Shown: positions 1 to 12,510 of the stretch, piece by piece | Numbering within the stretch: the stretch's first letter is position 1 | Layout: each line of letters opens with the position of its first letter | Position numbers and translations under genes: made by a program | The notes under the pieces: generated by a model | Database searches by the model: none | What the model saw: the letters and a program-made list of their open reading frames with translations, nothing else | What the model was told of the DNA's origin: nothing | Assembly: GCF_004519335.1 (NCBI RefSeq) | Contig: NZ_SOZD01000001.1 | Coordinates: 558,001-622,000 of the forward strand | Direction: 5' to 3' | Source: Jiella endophytica | Lineage (GTDB): Bacteria; Pseudomonadota; Alphaproteobacteria; Rhizobiales; Rhizobiaceae | DNA length: 64,000 bases

Positions 1-553
1 GGACCAGGTCGCGAGCCTGCAGCCGAAGATCGAGGCGGCGGCGGGGCGGCCGGTCTACACCGTCACCTGGCAGAACCAGAACGAGAGCTTCTTCTCGGCG
101 CTGAATGTCGAGCGCAACGTCATGTTCATCATCCTGACGCTGATCGTCCTCGTCGCGGCGCTGAACATCATCTCCGGCCTGTTCATGCTGGTGAAGGACA
201 AGGGCCGCGACATCGCCATCCTGCGGACGATGGGCGCCACCAAGGGCGCGGTGATGCGCGTCTTCCTGATCACCGGCGCCTCGATCGGCTTTTCCGGCAC
301 GCTCGCCGGCTTCGTCCTCGGCCTCTTGTTCTGCATCAACATCGAGAACATCCGGCAGTTCTTCTCCTGGATCACCGGCGTCGTCCTGTTCAATCCGGAG
401 TTCTATTTCCTCAGCCAGTTGCCGGCCGAGGTCGATCCGAGCGAGGTGATCCTCGTCGTCGCCATGGCGATCGGCCTGTCTTTCCTGGCGACGATCCTTC
501 CCTCCTGGCGGGCCTCGCGGCTCGATCCCGTCGAGGCATTGCGGTACGAATGA
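1..553 (+). CDS. lolC: LolC/LolE-family lipoprotein-releasing ABC permease, C-terminal part
   Basis: Inner-membrane permease of the complex that extracts lipoproteins for transfer to the outer membrane. The gene enters from the left edge, in frame from base 2, so only the last 183 residues are visible. They start in the periplasmic domain and contain three hydrophobic helices (bases about 122-190, 260-330 and 450-500). The C-terminus ends in [12 protein letters not shown], the FtsX/MacB-type ending of LolC/E proteins. The stop overlaps the lolD start (ATGA), implying coupled translation. Alphaproteobacteria often have a single LolC/E-type permease, so C versus E cannot be decided here. Confidence 0.9.
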   Translation, partial: DQVASLQPKIEAAAGRPVYTVTWQNQNESFFSALNVERNVMFIILTLIVLVAALNIISGLFMLVKDKGRDIAILRTMGATKGAVMRVFLITGASIGFSGTLAGFVLGLLFCINIENIRQFFSWITGVVLFNPEFYFLSQLPAEVDPSEVILVVAMAIGLSFLATILPSWRASRLDPVEALRYE

Positions 554-1245
554 TGGCGGAAAACCATGCCCTGCGGCTCGCTGCCGTCGGCAAAGAATAT
601 CTGCAGGGCGAAAACCGTCTCACCATCCTCGATGCCGCCGAGCTGACGCTCGCGCCCGGCGAGATGGTGGCGCTGGTCGCGCCCTCCGGCGCCGGCAAGT
701 CGACGCTGCTCCACATCGCCGGTCTTCTCGACCGGCCGGATACCGGCGAGGTCTATGTCGGCGGCGTCGCGTCTGGCACCCTCGGCGACGAGGCGCGTAC
801 GGCGATGCGCCGGCAGGCGATCGGCTTCGTCTACCAGTTCCACCACCTGCTGCCGGAATTCTCGGCGCTGGAAAACGTCATGCTGCCGCAGATGATCGGC
901 GGCCTCGACCGCAAGGCGGCTTCGGCAAGAGCCCAGGAACTCCTCGACTACATGCGCATCGGCGCCCGCTCCGAGCATCGGCCGGCCGAGCTCTCCGGCG
1001 GCGAGCAGCAGCGTGTCGCGATCGCCCGGGCGGTTGCCAACTCGCCGCATGTGCTTCTTGCCGACGAGCCGACCGGCAATCTCGACCCGACCACCTCGGG
1101 CTATGTCTTCGACGCTCTGACGGCGCTGGTCCGCCAGTCGGGCGTGGCGGCGCTGATCGCCACCCACAACCACGATCTCGCCCGGCGGATGGATCACGCG
1201 ATCACCCTCGAAGCCGGCAAGATCGTCCCCCTCGACATGAGCTGA
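550..1245 (+). CDS. lolD: Lipoprotein-releasing ABC transporter ATPase LolD
   Basis: ATPase subunit (231 aa) that powers lipoprotein release together with the overlapping upstream permease. Walker A is APSGAGKST (residues about 44-52), the ABC signature is LSGGEQQR (about 148), and Walker B with its downstream motif is [11 protein letters not shown] (about 169). The usual GPSG start of Walker A is APSG here. Two adjacent ATG codons (550 and 553) are possible starts; the first overlaps the permease stop. Length and motifs are typical for LolD/MacB-type ATPases, and the permease neighbour favours LolD. Confidence 0.94.
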   Translation: MMAENHALRLAAVGKEYLQGENRLTILDAAELTLAPGEMVALVAPSGAGKSTLLHIAGLLDRPDTGEVYVGGVASGTLGDEARTAMRRQAIGFVYQFHHLLPEFSALENVMLPQMIGGLDRKAASARAQELLDYMRIGARSEHRPAELSGGEQQRVAIARAVANSPHVLLADEPTGNLDPTTSGYVFDALTALVRQSGVAALIATHNHDLARRMDHAITLEAGKIVPLDMS

Positions 1246-1517
1246 CCTTCCCGCCCCACCGCGGCCAGCAGCATCGACTTCGAAATCGGCATCGATTTCG
1301 GTAGGCGCTCCGTGTCGATCTGAAAAGACCGATAATCTGACGTGACAGCCGGCGGGCCATTCCCGCCGGTCCGCGCTCCTGTGCTTGCATAACAATCAGA
1401 TAGCCTCAGAATTGGTAGCCGGCTACGTGAAAAGCACGCCTGGCCGCCGAAAGCTGCTTGCCAATCGGAACAAAATAAGAACAAATGGCATACACACGGA
1501 AAACAGAGGTGCTTGCC

Positions 1518-1604
1518 ATGATCGCTTTCGCCAAGGACGTCCTGTCGCTCGCCGCCATTTCGAGCTTCATCTTCGCCCTCAGCCTCGTCGTCCACGCGGT
1601 CTGA
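1518..1604 (+). CDS. Small single-helix membrane peptide (28 aa)
   Basis: A 28-codon ORF in the lolD-dnaE gap. It starts MIAFAKDVLSL and then has a hydrophobic stretch ending LSLVVHAV, which fits one membrane helix. A Shine-Dalgarno-like AGAGGT sits 7 bases before the ATG. From memory, similar tiny ORFs (a short amphipathic start followed by one helix) occur in other Rhizobiales, but I cannot check this. Function is unknown. It is the only gene-like feature in the 554-base gap between lolD and dnaE. Confidence 0.55.
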   Translation: MIAFAKDVLSLAAISSFIFALSLVVHAV

Positions 1605-1799
1605 TCGCCGGAGGCGCCAAGGCGCTCCGCAGGGGCCCGCCGCGTCGAATTCTGGGGACGGGGCCGCCTTCGTCCTTTTCGCCGCGCTTCGCTGGCCTTA
1701 CCCCTGCGGGCAGGCTCATGCGCCGGTCCGCCGGCAGCCCGGCGACTAGCGGCGGCGTCTGCCGCAATTCTGTCGCCGGAAGACATTCGAGGTGTCGCC

Positions 1800-5270
<3,471 letters not shown>

Positions 5271-5412
5271 AAATATCAGGTATCTGTCGGGAAAACTTGA
5301 GAACCCATGCGAGCGGCCGCTGCCTGCCGTTCACTGCCGCCGATTTTCGGCAGTCGGTGCCGCGTCTCGCCTGACTGCGCTCACCCGACGACCGAGGGCC
5401 GATGATCGCCGG

Positions 5413-6741
5413 TCACTCCGGCGGCTGTCGCGAGATTTCCGCATCGCTCGGCTGGCGGCGACGCTTTTCGAGCCGCCCGAAGGTGATGCCGGTCTCGATC
5501 GCCTCCTTGCCGAACTTGCCCCTCAGGCTGTCGAGGGCGGCCTCCGCCTTTGCGCGCTTGGCGGCCCCCGGATCGACGAGATCGGCGGGGTCAGCCCTGA
5601 TCGCCGCGGAAAAATCGGCGCAGCCGATCCCGATCAGGCGGAAGCGCGTGCCATCGGCTTCCTTTTCGAGCAGTGCCCGGCCGACGGCGAAGATCCGGTC
5701 GGCAAGGCGGGTCGGGTCGGCGAGTTTGCGGTTGCGGGTGCGGATCGAAAAATCTGCGGTCTTCAGCTTGAGAACGATGGTCGCTGCGGCAAGATCGGTC
5801 TTCTTCAGCCGCGCCGCGACGGTCTCTGCAAGATCCCGCAGAATCGGCGTCAGGGCATCGAGCGAAGAAATGTCGGTGTTGAACGTCGTTTCGGCGGAGA
5901 TGCTTTTCGCTTCGCCGCGCGGATTGACCGGGCGTTCGTCGATGCCGCGCGACAGCCTGAAGAGCCGCCGCCCGGTATCGCCGTAGCGCTTCATCAGCTC
6001 GTTTTCTTCCATGGTCTGCAACTGGGCGATCCGCGACAGGCCGTCCCGTGCCAGCTTCTCCTCCATGGCCTTGCCGACACCCCAGATGAGGCTGATCGGG
6101 TGCTGCGCGAGAAATGCCGTCGTCTCCTTGCGGCCGATGACGGAAAAGCCGCGCGGCTTGTCGAGGTCACTGGCGATCTTGGCGAGAAACTTGTTGTGGG
6201 ACAGGCCGATCGAGACGGTGATGCCGAGTTCGTTCTCGATCCGCTTGGCGAGTTTGGCCAGCGTCAGGCTGCTCGGCTCGCGGTGCAGCGCCTCGGTGCC
6301 GGACAGGTCGAGAAACGCCTCGTCGATCGACAAGGGCTCGACCAGCGGGGTGATCTCGCCCATCAGCGCCCGCACCGACCGACCGACGCTGGCATATTTC
6401 TCCATCTCCGGCCGCAGCAAGACCGCATCGGGGCAGAGCTTCAGCGCCTTGAACATCGGCATGGCCGAGCGGACGCCGCGGATGCGCGCAATGTAGCAGG
6501 CGGTCGAGACGACGCCGCGCCGCCCGCCGCCGATGATCACCGGCCTGTCGGCAAGTTCGGGCCGGTCGCGCTTCTCGATGCTGGCGTAAAAGGCGTCGCA
6601 GTCGAGATGGGCGATCGAAAGCGTCGAGGCTTCGGGATGGCTGACGAGGCGGGGGCTGCCGCAGTGACGGCAGCGCCGACCGCCTGTCTGCTCGGTCGCA
6701 AAACAGTCGCGGCAGAAACTCGTGATGTTCACAATCGCCAT
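5413..6741 (-). CDS. dinB: DNA polymerase IV (Y-family) with N-terminal zinc-ribbon-like extension
   Basis: Error-prone translesion polymerase, 442 aa. The Y-family palm starts at [12 protein letters not shown] (D47, D49) and the second catalytic motif is [10 protein letters not shown]. Before the core lies an extension with C10-x2-C13 and C24-x2-C27, which looks like a small zinc ribbon; such extensions occur in rhizobial DinB. The gene is third in a minus-strand run after the DUF3572 and HAD-like genes (95-bp gap to the latter). No clear LexA box was identified by eye. It converges on dnaE. Confidence 0.93.
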   Translation of the reverse strand: MAIVNITSFCRDCFATEQTGGRRCRHCGSPRLVSHPEASTLSIAHLDCDAFYASIEKRDRPELADRPVIIGGGRRGVVSTACYIARIRGVRSAMPMFKALKLCPDAVLLRPEMEKYASVGRSVRALMGEITPLVEPLSIDEAFLDLSGTEALHREPSSLTLAKLAKRIENELGITVSIGLSHNKFLAKIASDLDKPRGFSVIGRKETTAFLAQHPISLIWGVGKAMEEKLARDGLSRIAQLQTMEENELMKRYGDTGRRLFRLSRGIDERPVNPRGEAKSISAETTFNTDISSLDALTPILRDLAETVAARLKKTDLAAATIVLKLKTADFSIRTRNRKLADPTRLADRIFAVGRALLEKEADGTRFRLIGIGCADFSAAIRADPADLVDPGAAKRAKAEAALDSLRGKFGKEAIETGITFGRLEKRRRQPSDAEISRQPPE

Positions 6742-6836
6742 CGTCGTCGCACTTGGTTCGGGCGCCGATCATAACCTTGCCGCGGCCCGGAAACGAGGGG
6801 CGCGCGGCTTGTTGATCGCCCGGCGGCGAGATTGGA

Positions 6837-7493
6837 TCAGCGAAGGATCCAGCGACGGATGATCGCCTCTGCGTCAGGCCAGTCCTTGGCGCCGAGCGCT
6901 GCCTCGGGAAGCGGCGGCAGGTGCGGGCGAAACGCGTCGTTGGCCATCAGATGCAGCATCTTCACCTCCGGCGCGCTGCGATGGACGACGGCAAGGTTCG
7001 GCGGCAGGTCGTCGACGAAGACGACCGGCCCCGGCCGGGCAGCGCAGAGCTCTGCGACGACAGCGCCCTTCGACCGCTCGGTGGCGATCATCGGATAGGT
7101 CAGCGCGTTGTCGTCGAGGTGGCGCCGACGCAGATCGTAATAGGTCGGTGTCATCGCCGTCAGGAAGACGATGTCGGCGATTTCGGAAAGACGTTCGAGG
7201 GCAGGGCGCACGCCCGGAACCAGCGGCTGGCGCGCCTCCTGTTCCTGATAGAGCTGTTCGGTGATCGCCTCGAGCCGTGGGCCGGGCAGCGCGGCGCCGG
7301 TGGCGATCGATCGGACATTGCCGGTCAGCCGGAAGCTCTCGGGATGGAGTCTTGCCCCATGCTCTTCCAGAAGCCGGCAGAACGGCGCGATGAATTCCAG
7401 CACCACTTCATCGACATCCAGAACGAGAAGTGCATTACTTCGTCGCGGAAGCGCGGCAATCTCGGGCCCTGCGGTCCTGTGCCGGGCGGTCAC
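6837..7493 (-). CDS. HAD-superfamily hydrolase-like protein
   Basis: A 218-aa cytosolic protein with HAD motifs. Motif I is LDVDEVV (D26, D28), motif II is FLTAMT, a lysine lies in ERSKGAVV, and motif IV is VFVDDLPPN. This suits a phosphatase or phosphotransferase of unknown substrate. It lies 25 bp after the DUF3572 gene and 95 bp before dinB on the same strand, so the three are probably co-transcribed. The link with DNA repair is positional only. Confidence 0.75.
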   Translation of the reverse strand: MTARHRTAGPEIAALPRRSNALLVLDVDEVVLEFIAPFCRLLEEHGARLHPESFRLTGNVRSIATGAALPGPRLEAITEQLYQEQEARQPLVPGVRPALERLSEIADIVFLTAMTPTYYDLRRRHLDDNALTYPMIATERSKGAVVAELCAARPGPVVFVDDLPPNLAVVHRSAPEVKMLHLMANDAFRPHLPPLPEAALGAKDWPDAEAIIRRWILR

Positions 7494-7518
7494 GATGGTT
7501 CACGGATGGGAAAGGACG

Positions 7519-7842
7519 TCATTCGAATTCCCGCTCGGGGCCGGCCAGCGTCTCCCGCGCCGCCTCGACGCGCTGGGGCGGAACATCCTCGGCCTCGCAG
7601 AATTCCGCGAGCGTCGGCCCATGCGCCAGGAGGAAATCGAGGACGCCCGGCAGAAAGCCGGGCTCGGCAGCGGCCCGGCGCAGTTGCGAGGGATCGAGGC
7701 CGGTGAGGGCGAGGAAGCGGGGCAGGAGCACGACATCGGCGGCGACGAAGGCGAGCGCCCTGATGGCGAGCGCTTCGGCGGCCTCGGTGTCCAACTGGAC
7801 GCCTGCGGCCTTTCGCATCCGCGGGTCGTTAACGAAAGGCAA
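7519..7842 (-). CDS. DUF3572-family protein
   Basis: A 107-aa, mostly helical, acidic protein resembling DUF3572 of Rhizobiales, with its typical core around residues 18-50 (EAAEALAIRALAF then LLPRFLALTGLDP). It has no catalytic motif, signal peptide or membrane helix. It heads the minus-strand run toward the HAD-like gene and dinB, and is divergent from divK with about 90 bp between the starts. Function is unknown; the position beside divK is a recurrent alphaproteobacterial arrangement as I recall it. Confidence 0.75.
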   Translation of the reverse strand: MPFVNDPRMRKAAGVQLDTEAAEALAIRALAFVAADVVLLPRFLALTGLDPSQLRRAAAEPGFLPGVLDFLLAHGPTLAEFCEAEDVPPQRVEAARETLAGPEREFE

Positions 7843-7931
7843 CGCATCGATTCCCGATTCTTAATGAAATCCGCTTACATAAGGTTGGGTAGACGAATTT
7901 TTGGGGCCGGTCGAGGCAGGGAGTATCGACG

Positions 7932-8303
7932 ATGGCAAAGACTGTCATGATCGTCGAGGACAACGAGCTGAACATGAAGCTGTTCCGCGATCTCCTCGTC
8001 GCGCACGGCTTCGAGACCGTGCAGACCCGCAGCGGGCTGGAGGCGATGGATCTCGCCCGCGCCCACAAGCCGGACCTGATCCTGATGGACATCCAGCTGC
8101 CGGAGATATCCGGGCTCGACGTCACGCGCCAGCTGAAGGCCGATCCGGAACTGTTCAAGATCCCGATCGTCGCGGTCACCGCCTTCGCGATGAAGGGCGA
8201 CGAGGAGCGCATCCGCCAGGGCGGCTGCGAGGCCTATATCTCCAAGCCGATCTCCGTGAACCGTTTCATGGAAGTGATTCGCTCCTTCCTCGACGACGCC
8301 TGA
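7932..8303 (+). CDS. divK: Single-domain response regulator DivK
   Basis: Cell-cycle response regulator of 123 aa consisting of one receiver domain. The acidic pocket is E9-D10, the phospho-acceptor is D53 (LILMDIQLP), the conserved Thr/Ala is in VAVTAFAM, and the lysine is in YISKPIS. In Caulobacter, DivK acts with the PleC/DivJ/CckA pathway to control CtrA. A GTG start for pleD follows 10 bp after its stop, so the pair is almost certainly one transcript, as in other alphaproteobacteria. Confidence 0.95.
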   Translation: MAKTVMIVEDNELNMKLFRDLLVAHGFETVQTRSGLEAMDLARAHKPDLILMDIQLPEISGLDVTRQLKADPELFKIPIVAVTAFAMKGDEERIRQGGCEAYISKPISVNRFMEVIRSFLDDA

Positions 8304-8312
8304 GGCCCGCCG

Positions 8313-9665
8313 GTGACCGGCCGCATCCTCGTCGTCGACGACATCGAGGTGAATCTGCGTCTCCTCTCGGCGCGGCTGGCGAGGGAATATTACGAGGTCG
8401 TTCCCGCCGAGAGCGGCGAGGCGGCGCTTGCGGTGCTCGCCTCCCAGCCGATCGATCTCGTGCTCCTCGACGTGATGATGCCCGGCATCGACGGCTTCGA
8501 GGTCTGCCGCAGGATCAAGGCGACGGCGAAGCTGATGCATGTGCCCGTCGTGCTGATCACCGCGCTCGACCAGCCGTCCGACCGCATTACCGGCCTCGAG
8601 GCGGGCGCCGACGACTTTCTCACCAAGCCCGTCGAGGACCTGCCGCTGATGTCGCGGCTGCGCAGCCTGACCCGGCTGAAGCGCGTCACCGACGAGCTCC
8701 TCGCCCGCGCCGAAACCGCGATGCAGCTGGTCGGCGGCGAGATGGAAATGCTCCGCGACTTCGCCTCCCGTGGCTCGCGCACGCTCGCCTATGTCGAGGC
8801 CGCCGAAGAGGGCCGCTCGATCGCCCGCCGGCTGCGGCACGAGACCGAGCTCACCGTCACCGCCGAGCCGGCAGCGTTCCTTGCGGCTGCAGCCGAGACC
8901 GCGCCCGATGTCGTCCTCGTCGACCTTGCCGCCACCGCCAGCGACCCGCTGCGGCTGATCTCGCAGCTGCGCTCCGGCGAGGCGACGCGGCTCGCCCCGA
9001 TCCTCGCACTCGCGGCGGCCGGCGACGAGGCGAAGGCCGCCCGCGCCCTCGAACTCGGCGCCAACGACTATGTCGCAAGGCCGATCGACCGCAACGAGCT
9101 CGCCGCCCGGCTCAGGACCCAGCTGCGCCGCAAACGCTATGACGAGGGCCTGCGCCAGTCGCTGCAGCAGACCATCGAGCTCGCCGTCACCGACCCGCTG
9201 ACCGGCCTCCACAACCGGCGCTTTCTCGATTTGCATCTCGGCCGCGCCGCCGCGGGGACCGACGGCTTTGCCCTGGCGCTGTTCGACATCGACCATTTCA
9301 AGCGGATCAATGACGGCTTCGGCCACGATGCCGGCGACGCGGTGCTGCGCGAATTCGGCCGCCGCCTGAAGGCCGAGATCCGGGCGAGCGATCTCGCCTG
9401 CCGCTTCGGCGGCGAGGAATTCGCCGTCCTGATGCCCGGCGCCGACGCCGAGACGGCGAGCGCCGTCGGCGAGCGCATCCGCCTCGCCGTCTCGGCCAAG
9501 ACCTTCGCGGTCGCCGGGGAGGCGCTGGCGGTGACCGTCAGTGCCGGCATCGCCGTCGCCCCCTCCGGCACGCGCCGCGACGACGTCCTGAAACGGGCCG
9601 ACGCGGCGCTCTATGAGGCCAAGCGCGCCGGCCGCAACCGCATCGGCACCGCCGAGGCCGCCTGA
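8313..9665 (+). CDS. pleD: Response regulator diguanylate cyclase PleD
   Basis: Makes cyclic di-GMP when phosphorylated. The 450-aa protein has a first receiver domain (D9-D10, phospho-acceptor D53), a degenerate second receiver domain (about 150-290), and a C-terminal GGDEF domain with GGEEF at 366-370. An inhibitory I-site RxxD (RASD) lies shortly before it. The length matches Caulobacter PleD (454 aa). Start is GTG at 8313, 10 bp after divK. Domain order and the divK neighbour make the assignment firm. Confidence 0.95.
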   Translation: MTGRILVVDDIEVNLRLLSARLAREYYEVVPAESGEAALAVLASQPIDLVLLDVMMPGIDGFEVCRRIKATAKLMHVPVVLITALDQPSDRITGLEAGADDFLTKPVEDLPLMSRLRSLTRLKRVTDELLARAETAMQLVGGEMEMLRDFASRGSRTLAYVEAAEEGRSIARRLRHETELTVTAEPAAFLAAAAETAPDVVLVDLAATASDPLRLISQLRSGEATRLAPILALAAAGDEAKAARALELGANDYVARPIDRNELAARLRTQLRRKRYDEGLRQSLQQTIELAVTDPLTGLHNRRFLDLHLGRAAAGTDGFALALFDIDHFKRINDGFGHDAGDAVLREFGRRLKAEIRASDLACRFGGEEFAVLMPGADAETASAVGERIRLAVSAKTFAVAGEALAVTVSAGIAVAPSGTRRDDVLKRADAALYEAKRAGRNRIGTAEAA

Positions 9666-9858
9666 GCCCCTATCGCCGGTGTGGATAAGCCGGAAGCTGC
9701 TACGGACACGGTTGGCACGCTCTTAACCTTCTTGCTAAAAGTTTGCCCTTCGGCGCTGCGGCGAAGTTGCAATTGAGTCGGTTCTGGGCAAGTGTTCCCT
9801 CAAGGAATTGCAGGGCCCGGCGAATTGTCGCACGCCCTCCAGTTACCCCATGGAATGC

Positions 9859-10497
9859 TCAGGTCCGCCGCATCTCCTGGGTCCCGTGGGGGGTCGGCCG
9901 GCGCCGCGCAATGGCGGTTTCCTCGTACCGTCGCACGGCTGCCGGCCGACCACTGATTCGCTCCCCGCCATCCATCGTGTTTGCTGCAGTCTCAGGCCGC
10001 CCGCCGGGGGGCTTGTTCCGCATCGCAGCGATCGCCTCGCGCCGGCGGAACGCCGCCGCCTCCTCGGCCAGTGCCGCCGGATCGCGAAAATGCTGCGGGT
10101 CGCGCATCCGCAGCGCCCCGAGGCGCAGCGCCTCCACCGCCTCCTGCGGCCACTGCCGCAGGCAGGGCGGATAATGCACCGCCTCGTCACCGCGGCGGGT
10201 CGTAAAGCGGCAGGTGAAGGCGCGCCGGCAGTCCGGGCGCCGGCAGGCCCGCACCAGCCCCTGGGCGATGGATGCGAGGGCGATGACCCCCGCCATGGCC
10301 GTCTGCCGATCGCTCGCATCGGGGCCTGGCGCCGCCTCCGGCTTTCTGCGCCCGCGCCGTCGCCTCGGCGTTTCGCGCAGGAGCCCGGCCTCGAGCAGCG
10401 CCAGCCGGCAGGCGGAGATGTGCGTCCTGGCGATCGCCATGCTGTCTGCCCGCTCTTTTGGGGTGACGGGCGGGTCGATGTCCGGTTCCTGTCGCAT
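9859..10497 (-). CDS. Hypothetical protein with cysteine-rich centre
   Basis: A 212-aa ORF beginning MRQEPDIDPPVTPK; longer upstream starts run into tandem repeats and are less likely. The N-terminal third is basic (RRRRGRRK). A central cysteine cluster, CRRPDCRRAFTC, is followed by HYPPC, which could bind zinc. The C-terminus is proline- and arginine-rich. I do not recognise the family. It sits alone between pleD (convergent) and a 1.5-kb repeat-rich region, which suggests accessory DNA. Confidence 0.5.
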   Translation of the reverse strand: MRQEPDIDPPVTPKERADSMAIARTHISACRLALLEAGLLRETPRRRRGRRKPEAAPGPDASDRQTAMAGVIALASIAQGLVRACRRPDCRRAFTCRFTTRRGDEAVHYPPCLRQWPQEAVEALRLGALRMRDPQHFRDPAALAEEAAAFRRREAIAAMRNKPPGGRPETAANTMDGGERISGRPAAVRRYEETAIARRRPTPHGTQEMRRT

Positions 10498-10598
10498 CGG
10501 CGCTCCTCTTTCGATCGGGTTTCTGGCCCTGCTGTTCGGGACCCGGCCTTCCCGGCTACGGCACGCCGTCGGTGGGCGTTGGAGCAGCCGCCCCTGGA

Positions 10599-10620
10599 TT
10601 CTCGGGACGGGGCCCGAGAA
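10599..10620. repeat. Palindrome TTCTCGGG-N6-CCCGAGAA, copy 1
   Basis: Perfect 8-bp inverted repeat with a 6-base loop (acgggg), followed by TGACG. A near-identical copy with the same flank is at 13003-13024 inside uvrB. It belongs to the family of short palindromic repeats scattered through this region. Confidence 0.8.
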
Positions 10621-10708
10621 TGACGAAGCGGCGAGGGTTGCGCTCTTTCCTGCCGGTGTCGGGCACACGGTTTCGCGTTCCCGCGCCGCGTTACGGCCGG
10701 GGGTGTTC

Positions 10709-10858
10709 TCTGTCCCGCCCTTAAGCTTTGGCCTTCGGCCTTGCTGGCGGGTCCGATTCTCTGTCCCACCCTTAAGCTTCGGCCTTCGGCCTCGCTGGCG
10801 GGTCCCTGTCTGTCCCACCCTTAAGCTCCTCGCAGAGCTCGTCGCTGGTGGGCCCCTG
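10709..10858. repeat. Three tandem copies of a ~50-bp repeat
   Basis: Units begin TCTGTCCC(A/G)CCCTTAAGCT at 10709, 10760 and 10809, giving periods of 51 and 49 bp. Units 1 and 2 share a GGCCTTCGGCC palindrome and end in GCTGGCGGGTCC; unit 3 has diverged in its second half. No convincing gene spans it. Confidence 0.7.
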
Positions 10859-11348
10859 TTGCCGCCCATCGTGCCGATGGCACTCGGGCGGCGGTGCACC
10901 GGAGGCAAGCCCTCCGTGGTAGTCACACGTTTCCGGCTCGCCTCCGGCGCACCGCGCGGCTCTTTTCTGCCTCCATGGACCGTCGCCCGCCTGATCGACG
11001 GGGTCCGGTGGCGGCTGGCTCTTCACCCGCCAGTGCCTTTTCAGCACGGCGACCTCAAGCGGACCGATCCGCGCCCGCGCCGTATTACGCGAGGGACCAG
11101 CGGCACCAGGAGGCCGTCCGGGACGCCCCGCCTCCGGAAGGCAGGACGGCGCGGAGACCGCATCGCCGGCCCGCGAACGCTCCCGGTGAGCGCCCGTGCC
11201 CGGTTCCCGTCGACTGGTGTCGGGTGGACCGGCGATGGGGGGGAGTATGGGGGTGTGATGAGGGGCGGGGATAAGGTTTTTGAGGAGGGTGAGGGAAATC
11301 AGCGGGTTAGGAGGAAACCGGGACCGAGATATCTGTGGCGGCCGAACG
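10859..11348. other. Region without recognisable gene
   Basis: High-GC sequence between the tandem repeats and the nested inverted-repeat element. Several open frames exist on both strands, but none has a credible start context, conserved motif or natural composition. A poly-G-rich stretch occurs at about 11236-11290. Confidence 0.5.
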
Positions 11349-11349
11349 A

Positions 11350-11684
11350 GGCGCCCTCTCTCCCCCTTGCGGGAGAGAAAGCGATTTCATCGTCTTGGCG
11401 AAGCCAAGCGATAGAAATCGCAAGAGAGGGGTTTCACCGGTACAGATCCGATCGCGGAGGAGGCCGCTGCTGCTTCGGCGGCAGCTCCGTCGACGGTTGC
11501 GGGGGTTTTGGCGGGGAAACCCCTCTCTTGCCATTCTCAAGGTTTGGACCTTGCTTCGCTCGGCCCAACTCCTTGGAATGGCCCTCCGCTTCGCTTGGGG
11601 CGTTCGTCACTCGAAAAGACATGCTTTTCGTCCGCTTTGCGGACCGTTCCTCACTCTCTCCCACAAGGGGGAGAGAGGGGCGCC
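11350..11684. mobile_element. Nested inverted-repeat element (~335 bp), MITE- or BIME-like
   Basis: Outer arms at 11350-11378 and 11655-11684 are inverted copies of a GGCGCC-CTCTCTCCCCCTTG-type sequence, each also palindromic. Inside lies a perfect 16-bp inverted repeat, GCAAGAGAGGGGTTTC, at 11420-11435 and 11516-11531. No transposase is encoded. The whole could be a non-autonomous element or several REP-like units. No target duplication was identified by eye. Confidence 0.55.
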
Positions 11685-11691
11685 CAGTTTT

Positions 11692-11848
11692 GCGGCCTCA
11701 CCGCCCTGGCCGCCCGGTCTTCGTCGGCCGGCGTTTGCGCTTCTGGTCGCCGGGGTCTTCGTAGGAGCTGCGGCCGGTGCGTTCGCGTCGTGGTTCGCCC
11801 TTTGACGAGAGCTCAGGAAGCTCACCATGAGGACGAGCGGGGGAGTCG
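11692..11848 (-). pseudogene. Duplicated 3' end of uvrB (fragment)
   Basis: Bases 11692-11797 match 12505-12610, the real uvrB 3' end, with 9 mismatches in 106 bp by hand alignment. After a short insertion (about 11798-11819) the match resumes to 11848. The reading frame is kept and ends in the same QKRKRRPxKTGRPGR and stop (complement 11698-11700). It lacks all of the UvrB core. It forms one border of the segment holding the toxin-antitoxin pair. Confidence 0.85.
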
Positions 11849-11990
11849 TCTTTCCCCTGTGACGCTGAGCCCTGCGCGCCCCCCTCTGTCCTGCCGGACA
11901 TCTCCCCCACGGGGTGGGGAGATCCGCGGCTTTGGGGGTGGCGTTCTCATTGGGTTCGTGGGTGGTCCACAGTCGTGCGCTCGTCCCGTC

Positions 11991-12251
11991 TCAACTGCGT
12001 CCCAAAAGGTGGTCGTAGGCCGCGTGGCTGCCGATCCAGAACCAGACGCAGTCCTCGCCGCGTCTGACGGCGAGCGCTCGGTATCGTATGCCGATGCGGG
12101 CCGACCAGAACCGTCCGACTGGCTTGAAACGCAGCGACGGATGGTCGGGATCGGCCTTGAGAAGGGCGAAGTTGCGATCGGCCTGGGCGCGGACCGGGGC
12201 GGGCAGGGCATCGTAGGCCTTCCAAAACGACGGCGCCGCATGGTGGATCAC
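11991..12251 (-). CDS. RelE/ParE-family toxin
   Basis: An 86-aa protein with the RelE/ParE fold pattern: an N-terminal helix region (SFWKAYDALPAPVRAQAD), then the strand-rich LRFKPVG, RFWSARIGIRYRALAV and VWFWIGSHAAYD. The C-terminal HxxYD-type motif is typical of the HigB/RelE-like group. It probably cleaves mRNA at the ribosome, though a gyrase-targeting ParE role cannot be excluded. The start overlaps the antitoxin stop by 4 bp. Both genes lie between the two uvrB 3' ends. Confidence 0.82.
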   Translation of the reverse strand: MIHHAAPSFWKAYDALPAPVRAQADRNFALLKADPDHPSLRFKPVGRFWSARIGIRYRALAVRRGEDCVWFWIGSHAAYDHLLGRS

Positions 12252-12448
12252 AGACGCCGCGTCCGACCGGTGTCGAAGTCCGCGAGAGCGGCGTCGGCCA
12301 GCGCGTCGAGGGCGCCGGCCGTCGCGTCCGCTTCGATGGCGGCGTCAAAGCGGTCAGAATCATAGGCGTCGAACCAGGCACGCAGGCGAACGAGGTCGTC
12401 GCCGGAGAGGGCGGCGATCTCGGCTTCGAGCTTTTCCAGTCGCGTCAT
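12248..12448 (-). CDS. Antitoxin partner of the RelE/ParE toxin
   Basis: A 66-aa acidic, helical protein (MTRLEKLEAEIAALSGDDL) resembling the short antitoxins that precede RelE/ParE toxins. The N-terminal helices suit dimerisation and possibly DNA binding, and the C-terminus would wrap the toxin. It is the first gene of the pair, overlapping the toxin by 4 bp. The assignment rests mainly on size and position. Confidence 0.7.
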   Translation of the reverse strand: MTRLEKLEAEIAALSGDDLVRLRAWFDAYDSDRFDAAIEADATAGALDALADAALADFDTGRTRRL

Positions 12449-12510
12449 CGCTTCATCTCCGCAATTCCGGCCCTAAAGCTAGCTGCAAAATCTGGGTCCC
12501 GGAAGCCGCC

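Noticed and set aside
7825-7870. CtrA-binding site (TTAA-N7-TTAA) before divK
   Set aside because: Two TTAA boxes are present but about 33 bases apart, not 7.
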